Part shown: positions 1 to 4,917 of the stretch, in pieces
Layout of the letters: each line of letters opens with the position of its first letter
Position numbering within the stretch: the first letter of the stretch is position 1
Assembly (NCBI RefSeq): GCF_000423885.1
Contig: NZ_AUIV01000045.1
Span: 1-5,137 of the forward strand
DNA from: Thermomonas fusca DSM 15424
Lineage (GTDB): Bacteria; Pseudomonadota; Gammaproteobacteria; Xanthomonadales; Xanthomonadaceae
Reading direction: 5' to 3'
DNA: 5,137 nt
The notes under the pieces: generated by a model
Databases searched by the model: none
What the model was told of the DNA's origin: nothing
Seen by the model: the letters and a program-made list of their open reading frames with translations, nothing else
Made by a program: the position numbers and the translations under genes

Positions 1-2
1 TC

Positions 3-248
3 AGCGCCCACGACGAGCCGCGCAGCCCCGAGCAGAAGCGCCGTGCGATGAGCTGGGCGCAACGGCTCAAGCGGGTCTTTTCCATCGACATCACCACCTG
101 CGCCCACTGCGGCGGCGCGGTACGGATCGTCGCCAGCATCGAGGAACCCACCGCCATCCGCGCCATCCTCGCCCACTTCGAGAAGCACGGCGCGCTGGAG
201 CAAGCGCACTACCGGCCCGCAGCGCGCGCGCCGCCGCCGGCCGCGTGA
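3..248 (+). CDS. IS91-family transposase, C-terminal fragment (cut by window start)
   Basis: This is the last part of a rolling-circle (Y2-type) transposase that nicks the ori end of an IS91/ISCR element and starts its replicative transfer. About 81 residues are visible, ending at TGA 246-248. The reading frame is open from position 3 through the ATG at 48, so that ATG is internal and not the start. Recognisable features are the motif MSWAQRLKRVF at 48-80, typical of the C-terminal part of this family, and a CxxC-GG motif (TTCAHCGG), which looks like half of a metal-binding site. An Ala/Pro/Arg-rich tail follows. The catalytic tyrosines lie outside the window. The oriIS-like motif 225 bases downstream fits the family layout. 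I am confident of the family but not of the subgroup. Confidence 0.85.
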   Translation, partial: SAHDEPRSPEQKRRAMSWAQRLKRVFSIDITTCAHCGGAVRIVASIEEPTAIRAILAHFEKHGALEQAHYRPAARAPPPAA

Positions 249-472
249 CGAGGTGCCGGCCACACAGCCGGCAGCCAAGCCAGAGTCCGATCCGATGCGG
301 CCACGACCCCGCAGGGCTGCGCTCGGCCCTGTGCCGGGATTCGGTGAGAAATGGCTACGCACTGCGCCGTTGCGCGGCCCCGCGATGTCGAAAGCCGAAG
401 TGCGAACCTCCGATCCGTACCCAAAACGACGCTTGCACGGCCGCTGCCTACCCGCCAGACTGGCCGAAAAGG
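249..472 (+). other. Untranslated tail between transposase stop and oriIS
   Basis: This is 224 bases of G+C-rich DNA with short overlapping open frames and no plausible ribosome binding site or recognisable protein. It lies where IS91-family elements carry a non-coding 3' region before the origin. I see no gene in it. Confidence 0.55.
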
Positions 473-491
473 GCGTTTGAATTTCCTATAC
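473..491 (+). other. oriIS-like motif of IS91/ISCR element
   Basis: The sequence GCGTTTGAATTTCCTATAC closely resembles, as I remember it, the conserved ISCR/IS91 origin GCGTTTGAACTTCCTATAC, with one difference. It lies downstream of the transposase on the same strand, the expected place for the single-strand nick that starts rolling-circle transfer. A G+C-rich stretch and then GTTC follow, consistent with an insertion next to a GTTC target. Confidence 0.7.
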
Positions 492-502
492 CCCCGGAAG
501 CC

Positions 503-542
503 CATGTTCCTTGAACTGATCACATGTTCCTTGAACTGATCA
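503..542 (+). repeat. Perfect 20-bp tandem duplication at the IS91 junction
   Basis: The 20-base unit CATGTTCCTTGAACTGATCA occurs twice back to back (503-522 and 523-542) with no mismatch. The bases on either side do not extend the repeat. Each copy contains GTTC, CTTG and GAAC, all IS91-type target tetramers. Each also carries the ATG and first codons (MFLELI) of the sensor fragment. The first copy shifts into a stop at 537-539, so only the second copy is in frame with the sensor. Confidence 0.95.
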
Positions 543-871
543 AAGGCGTTGCACTGTTACTGGCGCTGTGCTTTTTGCACAGCGTCAACATCCGGCTCTG
601 GCGGCAAAAGCCCCTGGTCGGGCAAATCGTTTCGGGCGTGCTGTTCGGCGGCATCTGCGTGGTGGGCATGTTGATGCCCCTGGTCTTGATGCCTGGCGTG
701 ATTTTTGACGCCCGCTCGGTGGTGCTGTGCATGGCCGGTCTGTTCGGTGGGCCGGTGGTCGCCATCATTGCCGGCACCCTGACCATGGCATGGCGCCTTT
801 GGCTGGGCGGCGCTGGCATGGGGGTCGGTTTGCTGGTGGTGGTGATTTGCGTGTCGCTGGGGCTGCTGTAA
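524..871 (+). pseudogene. Truncated 5TMR-LYT membrane sensor domain
   Basis: This encodes 115 residues of a very hydrophobic protein that resembles the N-terminal 5TMR-LYT (LytS/YhcK-type) sensory region often fused to GGDEF or histidine kinase output domains. Probable membrane spans lie near residues 4-22, 33-55, 66-85 and 99-115. The segment MPGVIFDARSV (56-66), followed by AGLFGGPVVA and then RLWLGGAG, is characteristic of the family. The fifth span and any output domain are missing. The frame stops at TAA 869-871, exactly where the sequence character changes. No ribosome binding site precedes the ATG, because the IS91 end and the 20-bp duplication replace the original upstream DNA. It is therefore a gene remnant lacking both its control region and its 3' part. 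The family call is good. The lost output domain is unknown. Confidence 0.75.
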
Positions 872-881
872 TATGCATATT
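870..881. repeat. 12-bp perfect palindrome at a breakpoint
   Basis: AATATGCATATT is its own reverse complement. It coincides with the point where the sensor fragment loses homology (stop at 869-871) and cassette A begins. It could be a scar of the rearrangement or a regulator site upstream of the secreted-protein gene at 951. Nothing in the sequence decides between these. Confidence 0.5.
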
Positions 882-950
882 CGGTTTGAAAGTCCCGTGC
901 GATTCCACGTCTGCCGATAACAGCGGAACTATTTTTCAGAAAGAAACACT

Positions 951-1403
951 ATGAAATTTATGAAAATATTGCTGCCATTGGTTTTTGTATTGGCATCAGC
1001 ACCGAGCTTTGCTGTAGATGCAGCAATTACGAAGACAGCAAGTCCTGGTGTCATCATTGTGACGAATGGAGGAACTGGTCTTGCTCAGTTCAACATTCTC
1101 AGCGCCAATTTCCCTTCTGGGACACTTTCCAAGACCAAAACATTGCTTGGAATTGATTGGCAAACCACGTTGTACCCGAATAATCCTGGGGAAACAGTGC
1201 AACTGTGCTATTACCGTCCGTACAGTTCTACTGAGGTGGGATGCACCACGATTCTCAGAAATTCTTCCGGGACCGTATCCAATTTCAATACTCAGCCATT
1301 TGGGCCTGGCGCAAAAGTGATAATTCGTCACTTCGCTAATGGAGGCCCCCAACCAGCCTATCCGGCCGGTCAGGATACTGTGACATTTAGATATAGCTAT
1401 TGA
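951..1403 (+). CDS. Sec-secreted small protein of unknown function (cassette A)
   Basis: This is a 150-residue protein with a clear Sec signal peptide: basic start MKFMK, hydrophobic core to about residue 17, and a likely cut after SFA at residue 21. The mature protein of about 129 residues is rich in Thr, Ser, Gly and aromatic residues in alternating patterns that suggest beta strands. It has two cysteines, C86 and C98, which could form a disulfide in the periplasm or outside the cell. I do not recognise a family and assign no function. Only a weak purine-rich ribosome binding site (AGAAAG, about 7 bases before ATG) is seen. An ATG at 960 would also keep a usable signal peptide. No convincing promoter was found in 872-950. 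The leaderless gene at 1465 follows 61 bases later on the same strand across a hairpin region, so co-transcription with some control between them is likely. The base composition is lower in G+C than the IS91 DNA, which suggests transfer. Confidence 0.85.
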   Translation: MKFMKILLPLVFVLASAPSFAVDAAITKTASPGVIIVTNGGTGLAQFNILSANFPSGTLSKTKTLLGIDWQTTLYPNNPGETVQLCYYRPYSSTEVGCTTILRNSSGTVSNFNTQPFGPGAKVIIRHFANGGPQPAYPAGQDTVTFRYSY

Positions 1404-1406
1404 TGG

Positions 1407-1441
1407 AAGCTCTGGCAGCTTTTTTAGGAGCCGGCCAGAGC
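1407..1441 (+). promoter_or_regulatory. Two overlapping alternative hairpins between cassette A genes
   Basis: A small stem AAGCT/AGCTT (1407-1411 with 1417-1421, loop CTGGC) runs directly into a six-T run (1420-1425), like a weak intrinsic terminator. A longer stem uses GCTCTGGC (1409-1416) and GCCAGAGC (1434-1441), perfect over 8 bp with a 17-base loop. The two share bases and cannot form together. The stronger stem would hide the terminator-like one, so the arrangement could tune expression of the downstream gene relative to the secreted one. The function is inferred from geometry only. Confidence 0.4.
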
Positions 1442-1464
1442 AGGAGCAATCAAGGGGGTCAGCT

Positions 1465-2445
1465 ATGAAAATCGATGATATCGTAACTGCATATGTGCAA
1501 AACGTTGGCATGCCAAGAAAAAACGAGGACTTGATAAATTCAAGCCACAAATCAGCCTCTGTAACCAGTACCGCAGAGTCCAACCAAAGCACCTCAGTGT
1601 CTTTGAGCGGTAGAGCAATCATGCTCTCGCGCCTGTTCGGCACACAAAATTCCAATACCGAACCACCTGTAGTGTCTGGGGTTAACGGAATGGACCTCAA
1701 GCACATCGGCATGAGCCCCCAAAATTTCCTGACCACGAGCGATCGTGCACTTCTATCAGACATGTATGAATACGCACAGCAGCAAGGCGCAGACCTCCAG
1801 AATGTGGATCAGTTGGCATACGCACTGGGTACTTACCGGCAGAGCAATGACGGGCGTTCCATGTCAAGCTTCAATGGGGGAAATAGCTTTGATTTAGAGG
1901 GGCATCAACTGACGGTTAGCTTTAACGAAAAAGATGCGGCGACCGCTGCCCGGATTCTGAATGGAGATGCAATCAACAGCACCAAGCTTGACCAGGGGTT
2001 TTTGCGCTACACCCTTGACCCCGGCTATGGGGCCCTAAGCAACACGAGCGACTTTGAGTTCATGGAACAAATGGTCATCAAGTTTTCGGACGTAGGTGCG
2101 AAGCAAATGTCGCTCCCCTCAAAGTTCTCGACTTTTTCTTATAGGGTAATTAACGAAAGTGCCGTCTTTACTGCCTCAAAGCAAATCTTGAACCCTAATC
2201 CAGCCTCCACGTTCAAGCCGCAAATAATCAACGACAACGGGAAGTGGATTGTTCTGGATCCAAGCGTGCTAGAAGATAATTTATTTGAGCAGGCTCTCAC
2301 ACAACAAAAAATGAAACTTACTACCAGCCAGAACGAAATGATCGTCAATACGCTCTTCGCCAACGATCACAAGGTATCAAAAAACAGCCAATTATTCGAC
2401 GTACTCAAGCTGTTGAGCATACCCGGCACAACAAAGAAACCATGA
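1465..2445 (+). CDS. Leaderless, cysteine-free 326-residue protein of unknown function (cassette A)
   Basis: The start is well placed: AAGGGGG at 1452-1458 lies six bases before the ATG. The protein has no signal peptide and no membrane span. Residues 1-45 are polar and Ser/Thr/Asn-rich. Then comes a short helix-like motif VSLSGRAIMLSRLFG (45-59), a linker, and a folded-looking region from about 85 to 200 (TSDRALLSDMYEYAQQQG, then HQLTVSFNEKDAATAARILNG and LDQGFLRYTLDPGYG). The C-terminal third is mixed, with a basic end. There is no cysteine in 326 residues. I have an impression of similar hypothetical proteins in pseudomonads and relatives but can give no name or function. It lies behind a secreted-protein gene and converges on cassette B. 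Export through a non-Sec route is possible but unproven, and an ordinary cytoplasmic partner of the secreted protein is equally open. Confidence 0.85.
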   Translation: MKIDDIVTAYVQNVGMPRKNEDLINSSHKSASVTSTAESNQSTSVSLSGRAIMLSRLFGTQNSNTEPPVVSGVNGMDLKHIGMSPQNFLTTSDRALLSDMYEYAQQQGADLQNVDQLAYALGTYRQSNDGRSMSSFNGGNSFDLEGHQLTVSFNEKDAATAARILNGDAINSTKLDQGFLRYTLDPGYGALSNTSDFEFMEQMVIKFSDVGAKQMSLPSKFSTFSYRVINESAVFTASKQILNPNPASTFKPQIINDNGKWIVLDPSVLEDNLFEQALTQQKMKLTTSQNEMIVNTLFANDHKVSKNSQLFDVLKLLSIPGTTKKP

Positions 2446-2472
2446 AATCACAATTTGTGAGATACAACAAAG

Positions 2473-2507
2473 ATATAAAACCCGGCAAAAACCACCGAGT
2501 TTTATAT
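2473..2507. terminator. Bidirectional hairpin terminator between cassettes A and B
   Basis: Arms ATATAAAACCCGG (2473-2485) and CCGAGTTTTATAT (2495-2507) pair over 13 positions with one C/A mismatch and a 9-base loop. The G+C-rich core is flanked by A-rich and T-rich arms, so a transcript from either strand ends in a U-rich stretch after the hairpin. It lies between the converging stops at 2445 (+) and 2529 (-), as expected for a shared terminator. Confidence 0.7.
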
Positions 2508-2528
2508 TCAGAATGACGACAAGATTGC

Positions 2529-2969
2529 CTATTTCATTACGAAATCGACCGTCCATGCATATGTAGTCAGGTTGGTAGAGGTAATGGTGGCGGTGCAGAT
2601 CGCTCCGCCGCTAGCCGTCGCGGTCTTGTTCCATTTCGGGATTTTGTAGCCGCCGGGTTGCAGCGCATTGACGAAGGTTGTGCCGAACACGCATTCCTTG
2701 GAGCCGATTTTATAGCGGACGTTTGCATAGTTGACGTCCGGGCTGATCAGGCTGGTGACGGTATAGACATCGTTGGTTCCGGCAGGTCTTTTTGTTGTCG
2801 GCTTGGGTGAAGCATTTGCATAGGTGCTGGTTTCATTGCTGGTAACAATGGTGTAGGTTGCTTCTGCGGTAGCTTGGTTCTTGAAGGTAACCGTTACGGG
2901 CGGTCCTGCAATTGCTGCCGTGGCGGCAAAAATGGAGGTGGCGGCGAGCAACTTGGGCAACAATTTCAT
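2529..2969 (-). CDS. Sec-secreted small protein of unknown function (cassette B)
   Basis: This is a 146-residue protein with a typical Sec signal peptide: MKLLPK, then a hydrophobic Ala-rich core, with a likely cut after AIA at residue 21, leaving GPPVTV as the mature start. The mature part of about 125 residues is Thr-rich with alternating hydrophobic residues, suggesting a beta-sandwich. It has two cysteines, C93 and C125, likely to form a disulfide. No family is recognised. Its ATG overlaps the TGA of the upstream leaderless gene in an ATGA (2966-2969). A good ribosome binding site, AAGGAG on the - strand (2976-2981), lies six bases away inside the upstream gene, so the two are almost certainly co-transcribed and translationally coupled. 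Size, signal peptide and cysteine number parallel the cassette A secreted protein, but the sequences are not obviously alike. Transcription ends at the shared hairpin at 2473-2507. Confidence 0.87.
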   Translation of the reverse strand: MKLLPKLLAATSIFAATAAIAGPPVTVTFKNQATAEATYTIVTSNETSTYANASPKPTTKRPAGTNDVYTVTSLISPDVNYANVRYKIGSKECVFGTTFVNALQPGGYKIPKWNKTATASGGAICTATITSTNLTTYAWTVDFVMK

Positions 2970-3796
2970 GTATTACTCCTTACGGTTGGTGATTCAGTGA
3001 TGTTTTTCTTTTGGAAAAGCTCGTCGGTTTGCAGCGGGCTTTGCGCGAATAGCATTTCGATCAGGTTCATGGGGTTTTCGCTTTTCCCCTCCGCCTGGTG
3101 CGTGCGATAGTTGAAATCCCGGCTTATTTTTGACTCCAGATCGCTGGCATAATCTTTTGGATATTGCGCTTGCTCGATCGTGGGCAGCTCCTTGAAGTGG
3201 TCAAGGACGGAGCTGAAGAAATTGGTCATTTTCCCCGTCCGGTTATATTCATCCATGGCTTGGGCTGCGACTTTTACACGCCAAGCCTGTTCCCTATCAT
3301 CCGATTCATAGTAAGCCGCTCTACGTTCATTGATGGTGTAGTTTCCGCTGTCGTCATAGATGATGTTGGACAGTTGTTCTCTCGACAGGCTACCAAAAGG
3401 GTTTTTCACCGATCTGCTGCCCCTGTCCGAGCTAGTGACGAATTCCGTTGCTTGCTTAGCTCTTGCTAACAACTCTGGATCGTCAGTCTTAGGAACCTCG
3501 TTGTTGTACTTGGCTTTGTTAGCTTGGTAGGCGTCACCAAGTATTTGATCTAGCAAAGAGTTCGCCTTGTCGGCCAATTCTGAACGGCTGAGCATTTTGT
3601 CCCGAGCCTCTGCGCGGCTGGCACTGTCCGCCAATTGGCTGGCTAGCGTGGAAATCGTCAGCGTGCCGCCGCCTTGGGTGCCTGATGCGCCCTGATTTTT
3701 CGATGTGTCAGAAACCTGACCGGTCGCCGAGGCCGCCTTGAGGCTCGACGTACCCCCTGTTTGGGCTGCGGAATACGAACCAACAGAGCTGATCAT
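2966..3796 (-). CDS. Leaderless, cysteine-free 276-residue protein of unknown function (cassette B)
   Basis: Two ATG codons are adjacent (3797-3799 and 3794-3796). The GGGGAGG ribosome binding site is only two bases from the first and five from the second, so I favour the second (MISSVGSYS...); the first would add one Met. Residues 1-45 are extremely Ser/Thr/Gly/Gln-rich and probably disordered. Residues of about 50-95 look helical. A central part contains SLSREQLSNIIYDDSGNYT and NERRAAYYES, and a C-terminal helical region (about 170-250) carries QAWRVKVAAQAMDEYN and ISRDFNYRTHQAEG. The protein has no cysteine, no signal peptide and no membrane span. The DDSGNYTIN loop resembles an EF-hand loop but lacks the usual final acidic residue. 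I recall similar uncharacterised proteins in pseudomonads but can give no function. It is first in a two-gene operon with the secreted protein at 2529-2969. The Ser/Thr-rich start would suit a non-Sec export signal, which is inference. Confidence 0.85.
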   Translation of the reverse strand: MISSVGSYSAAQTGGTSSLKAASATGQVSDTSKNQGASGTQGGGTLTISTLASQLADSASRAEARDKMLSRSELADKANSLLDQILGDAYQANKAKYNNEVPKTDDPELLARAKQATEFVTSSDRGSRSVKNPFGSLSREQLSNIIYDDSGNYTINERRAAYYESDDREQAWRVKVAAQAMDEYNRTGKMTNFFSSVLDHFKELPTIEQAQYPKDYASDLESKISRDFNYRTHQAEGKSENPMNLIEMLFAQSPLQTDELFQKKNITESPTVRSNT

Positions 3797-3840
3797 CATT
3801 TCCTCCCCGTGAGCCTAGAATTTATGTATCCAGTCTTATC

Positions 3841-3855
3841 TTAGCATCATGCTAA
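3841..3855. promoter_or_regulatory. 15-bp palindrome upstream of cassette B operon
   Basis: TTAGCATCATGCTAA has 7-base arms that are perfect reverse complements around one central base. It lies about 45 bases upstream of the cassette B start codons on the - strand, where a repressor or activator dimer could act. I found no convincing -35/-10 pair around it. It also lies next to the start of the resolvase remnant, so it may instead be a junction scar. Confidence 0.4.
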
Positions 3856-3973
3856 AAATGAACGGCAGATGTTTTCGCATCGAAACTCTCTGATGACCGG
3901 CGGCGTGCCTTCCAAGGACGTGACAAAGAACCTCGGCATATCCGTTCCGACGTTGTGCCGCTCGCACGCTTAG
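3856..3973 (+). pseudogene. Decayed Tn3-family resolvase C-terminus running into the inverted repeat
   Basis: Translation from 3893 reads MTGGVPSKDVTKNLGISVP and then TLCR, which matches the helix-turn-helix end of the resolvase at 4166-4234. At DNA level, 3902-3962 and 4169-4229 agree at 48 of 61 positions. Upstream, the match continues only if single extra bases are removed near 3861 and 3888, so at least two frameshifts are present. The recombinase core with the catalytic serine is absent. After CGCT (3959-3962) the match ends and the frame reads SHA-stop, with its TAG (3971-3973) inside the transposon end. This is a dead tail of a second, diverged resolvase. Its left limit is approximate. 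Confidence 0.7.
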
Positions 3974-4006
3974 CGTGCTTTATTTTCCGTTTTCTGAAGC
4001 GACCCC
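3969..4006 (-). repeat. 38-bp Tn3-family terminal inverted repeat (first copy)
   Basis: Read on the - strand it begins GGGGTCGCTTCAGAAAACGG and ends GCACGCTAAG, matching the Tn21/Tn501-type 38-bp consensus with its CAGAAAACGG core. The GGGG outer end is at 4006 and abuts the resolvase fragment at 4007. It matches the second copy (4918-4955) at 34 of 38 positions. With the five bases inside it and one outside, 40 of 44 match. In this copy the inner end forms a 15-bp palindrome (3964-3978). Confidence 0.88.
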
Positions 4007-4255
4007 TTCTTTCACGTCATGGCCAGCCTTGCCGAAATGGAACGCGAACTGATCGTCGAGCGTACCCGCGCCGGGCTAGATGTCGCTCGTCAGCTTGGGC
4101 GCAAAGGCGGTCGCAAGCCCAAGATGACCGATAGCAAGATTGAGTCAGCCAAAAAACTGCTGGCCAGCGGCGTGCCACCCAAGGATGTGGCAAAAAATCT
4201 TGGCGTGTCCGTTCCTACGCTTTACCGCTGGGTACCAGCTTCAACCCAAGTGTGA
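4007..4255 (+). pseudogene. Tn3-family serine resolvase, C-terminal fragment
   Basis: The open frame starts immediately at the outer end of the inverted repeat and reads FFHVMASLAEMERELIVERT and on to STQV-stop. It is the E-helix and DNA-binding end of a resolvase/invertase that normally recombines res sites to resolve cointegrates. Residues of about 5-40 are the long dimerisation/DNA-contacting helix (ELIVERTRAGL) with the GRKGGRKP linker. About 48-78 is the helix-turn-helix (SAKKLLASGV, then DVAKNLGVSVPTLYRW). The N-terminal catalytic part with the nucleophilic serine is missing, removed where the repeat joins, so it cannot recombine. The ATG at 4019 is internal to the original gene and has no ribosome binding site. 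Its stop lies 29 bases from the stop of the opposing cargo gene. Confidence 0.85.
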
Positions 4256-4284
4256 ACCATGCGCACGGAGCCAGACGCGTTTGA

Positions 4285-4731
4285 TCAGCCAGACACGGCC
4301 GCCAGTGAGTTGGCGAGGTTGTTCACCTTTTCCAAGTAGGCGATAGATGAAGTGTCGTCTGGTCGCAGACGCTTGGCCGCATCAAGCGTTGCACTGAGGT
4401 CGGCAATAAAATTCCGCTTCTCATCTGGGTTGGCGACGCTTTGCATCTGTGCGTTGAGTTCATCGGCATAGGGGGCGGTCAGATCGAGGCGCTGCTCGCC
4501 AGTGATGACGCCTGCGTCGTAGAGCTTGTTCGTCAGCGCCTTGAGTTCATTTTTTGAGATATTGCTCAGGTCTTGTCCCGCCATGATTTCGGTGGCGCGG
4601 GTCGCTCTCTCACCGGAGTAAACATCACTTGTTCCTGGGGCCGCAGCGGCTGAGGTTGCCGGAGTCGATACCTTGCTCGACGGCGTGTACGAGGCGGCGT
4701 TTTGTGTGGGCTGAAATCCTTGAATTTTCAT
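4285..4731 (-). CDS. Leaderless, cysteine-free 148-residue protein of unknown function (Tn3-type cargo)
   Basis: The start is supported by AGGGAG on the - strand, about five bases before the ATG at 4731. Residues 1-45 are rich in Ser, Thr, Ala and Pro and probably disordered (MKIQGFQPTQNAASYTPSS at the start). Residues of about 53-148 look helical, with a segment DLSNISKNELKALTNKLYDA (54-73) followed by GVITGEQRLDLTAPYADEL. This pattern of an N(I/L)S-x-x-EL helix, then LYDAG-x-I, then a short final helical region is one I have seen in uncharacterised proteobacterial proteins. I know no function. There is no cysteine, signal peptide or membrane span. It is enclosed between a resolvase tail and a Tn3-type end, so it is cargo. 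Its start and make-up parallel the two larger leaderless proteins (MKID..., MISS...). An effector or export role is possible but unproven. Confidence 0.82.
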   Translation of the reverse strand: MKIQGFQPTQNAASYTPSSKVSTPATSAAAAPGTSDVYSGERATRATEIMAGQDLSNISKNELKALTNKLYDAGVITGEQRLDLTAPYADELNAQMQSVANPDEKRNFIADLSATLDAAKRLRPDDTSSIAYLEKVNNLANSLAAVSG

Positions 4732-4756
4732 GTGCGCTCCCTAAAGGCGTTGATGA

Positions 4757-4788
4757 ATGCGCAACACCTCCAACTGCACGTTGCGCAT
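4757..4788. promoter_or_regulatory. 9-bp inverted repeat in the leader of the 148-residue cargo gene
   Basis: ATGCGCAAC (4757-4765) and GTTGCGCAT (4780-4788) are perfect reverse complements separated by 14 bases. They lie upstream of the ribosome binding site of the - strand gene starting at 4731. The site could be an operator for a dimeric regulator or a hairpin in the 5' leader. Confidence 0.45.
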
Positions 4789-4793
4789 CACGA

Positions 4794-4822
4794 AATCTAC
4801 ACCAAAAAAACCGTGCTGTTCA
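4794..4822 (-). promoter_or_regulatory. Weak sigma-70-like promoter candidate for the 148-residue gene
   Basis: On the - strand TGAACA (4817-4822) and TAGATT (4794-4799) are separated by 17 bases, each matching the -35 and -10 consensus at four of six positions. A start near 4787 would put the inverted repeat 4757-4788 at the beginning of the transcript. The match is weak and could be chance. Confidence 0.25.
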
Positions 4823-4917
4823 TCGGAAAAAACAGACAAAGAAGCTGCATTGCAAACTTTGAGGCAACGCTTTCCATGCGTTCGTCCAATGCCTCGACGA
4901 GGCGGCATCAATGCACG

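Larger units (their letters stand above)
1..505 (+). mobile_element. 3' end of an IS91/ISCR-like element (left edge)
   Basis: The segment combines the C-terminal end of an IS91-family transposase, a G+C-rich untranslated tail and an oriIS-like motif in the order expected for the replication-origin end of these rolling-circle elements. The element starts left of the window, so its length and terIS cannot be seen. The right boundary is inferred: GTTC at 506-509 follows the ori-like motif, and GTTC/CTTG (GAAC/CAAG on the other strand) are known IS91-type target tetranucleotides. The exact boundary could differ by a few bases because the 20-bp duplication starts at 503. Confidence 0.75.

Noticed and set aside
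253..480. A 75-codon open frame after the transposase stop
   Set aside because: It lies in G+C-rich DNA with several overlapping frames, has no convincing ribosome binding site, and sits in the usual untranslated tail before oriIS.
1455..1474. Partial likeness of the region around the 1465 start to a left-facing Tn3-type end (GGGGTC...GAAAA)
   Set aside because: Only about 13 of 20 outer bases match, the CAGAAAACGG core is broken, and the G-run is explained by the ribosome binding site.
996..1763. A 255-codon open frame on the - strand opposite cassette A
   Set aside because: It overlaps a gene with a clear signal peptide and another with a strong ribosome binding site, spans the hairpin region between them, and its translation shows no recognisable domain.
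3320..3360. EF-hand calcium-binding loop in the cassette B leaderless protein (DDSGNYTIN)
   Set aside because: The glycine and the final acidic residue are not in the canonical positions, so calcium binding is not supported.
3874..3878. TTCGC considered as half of a plant-inducible (PIP) promoter box for type III effectors
   Set aside because: No second TTCGC lies at the required 15-base spacing, and the orientation is wrong for cassette B.
4276..4283. GCGTTTGA near the end of the 148-residue gene as a second IS91 origin
   Set aside because: Only eight bases match and the TTCCTATAC part is absent.
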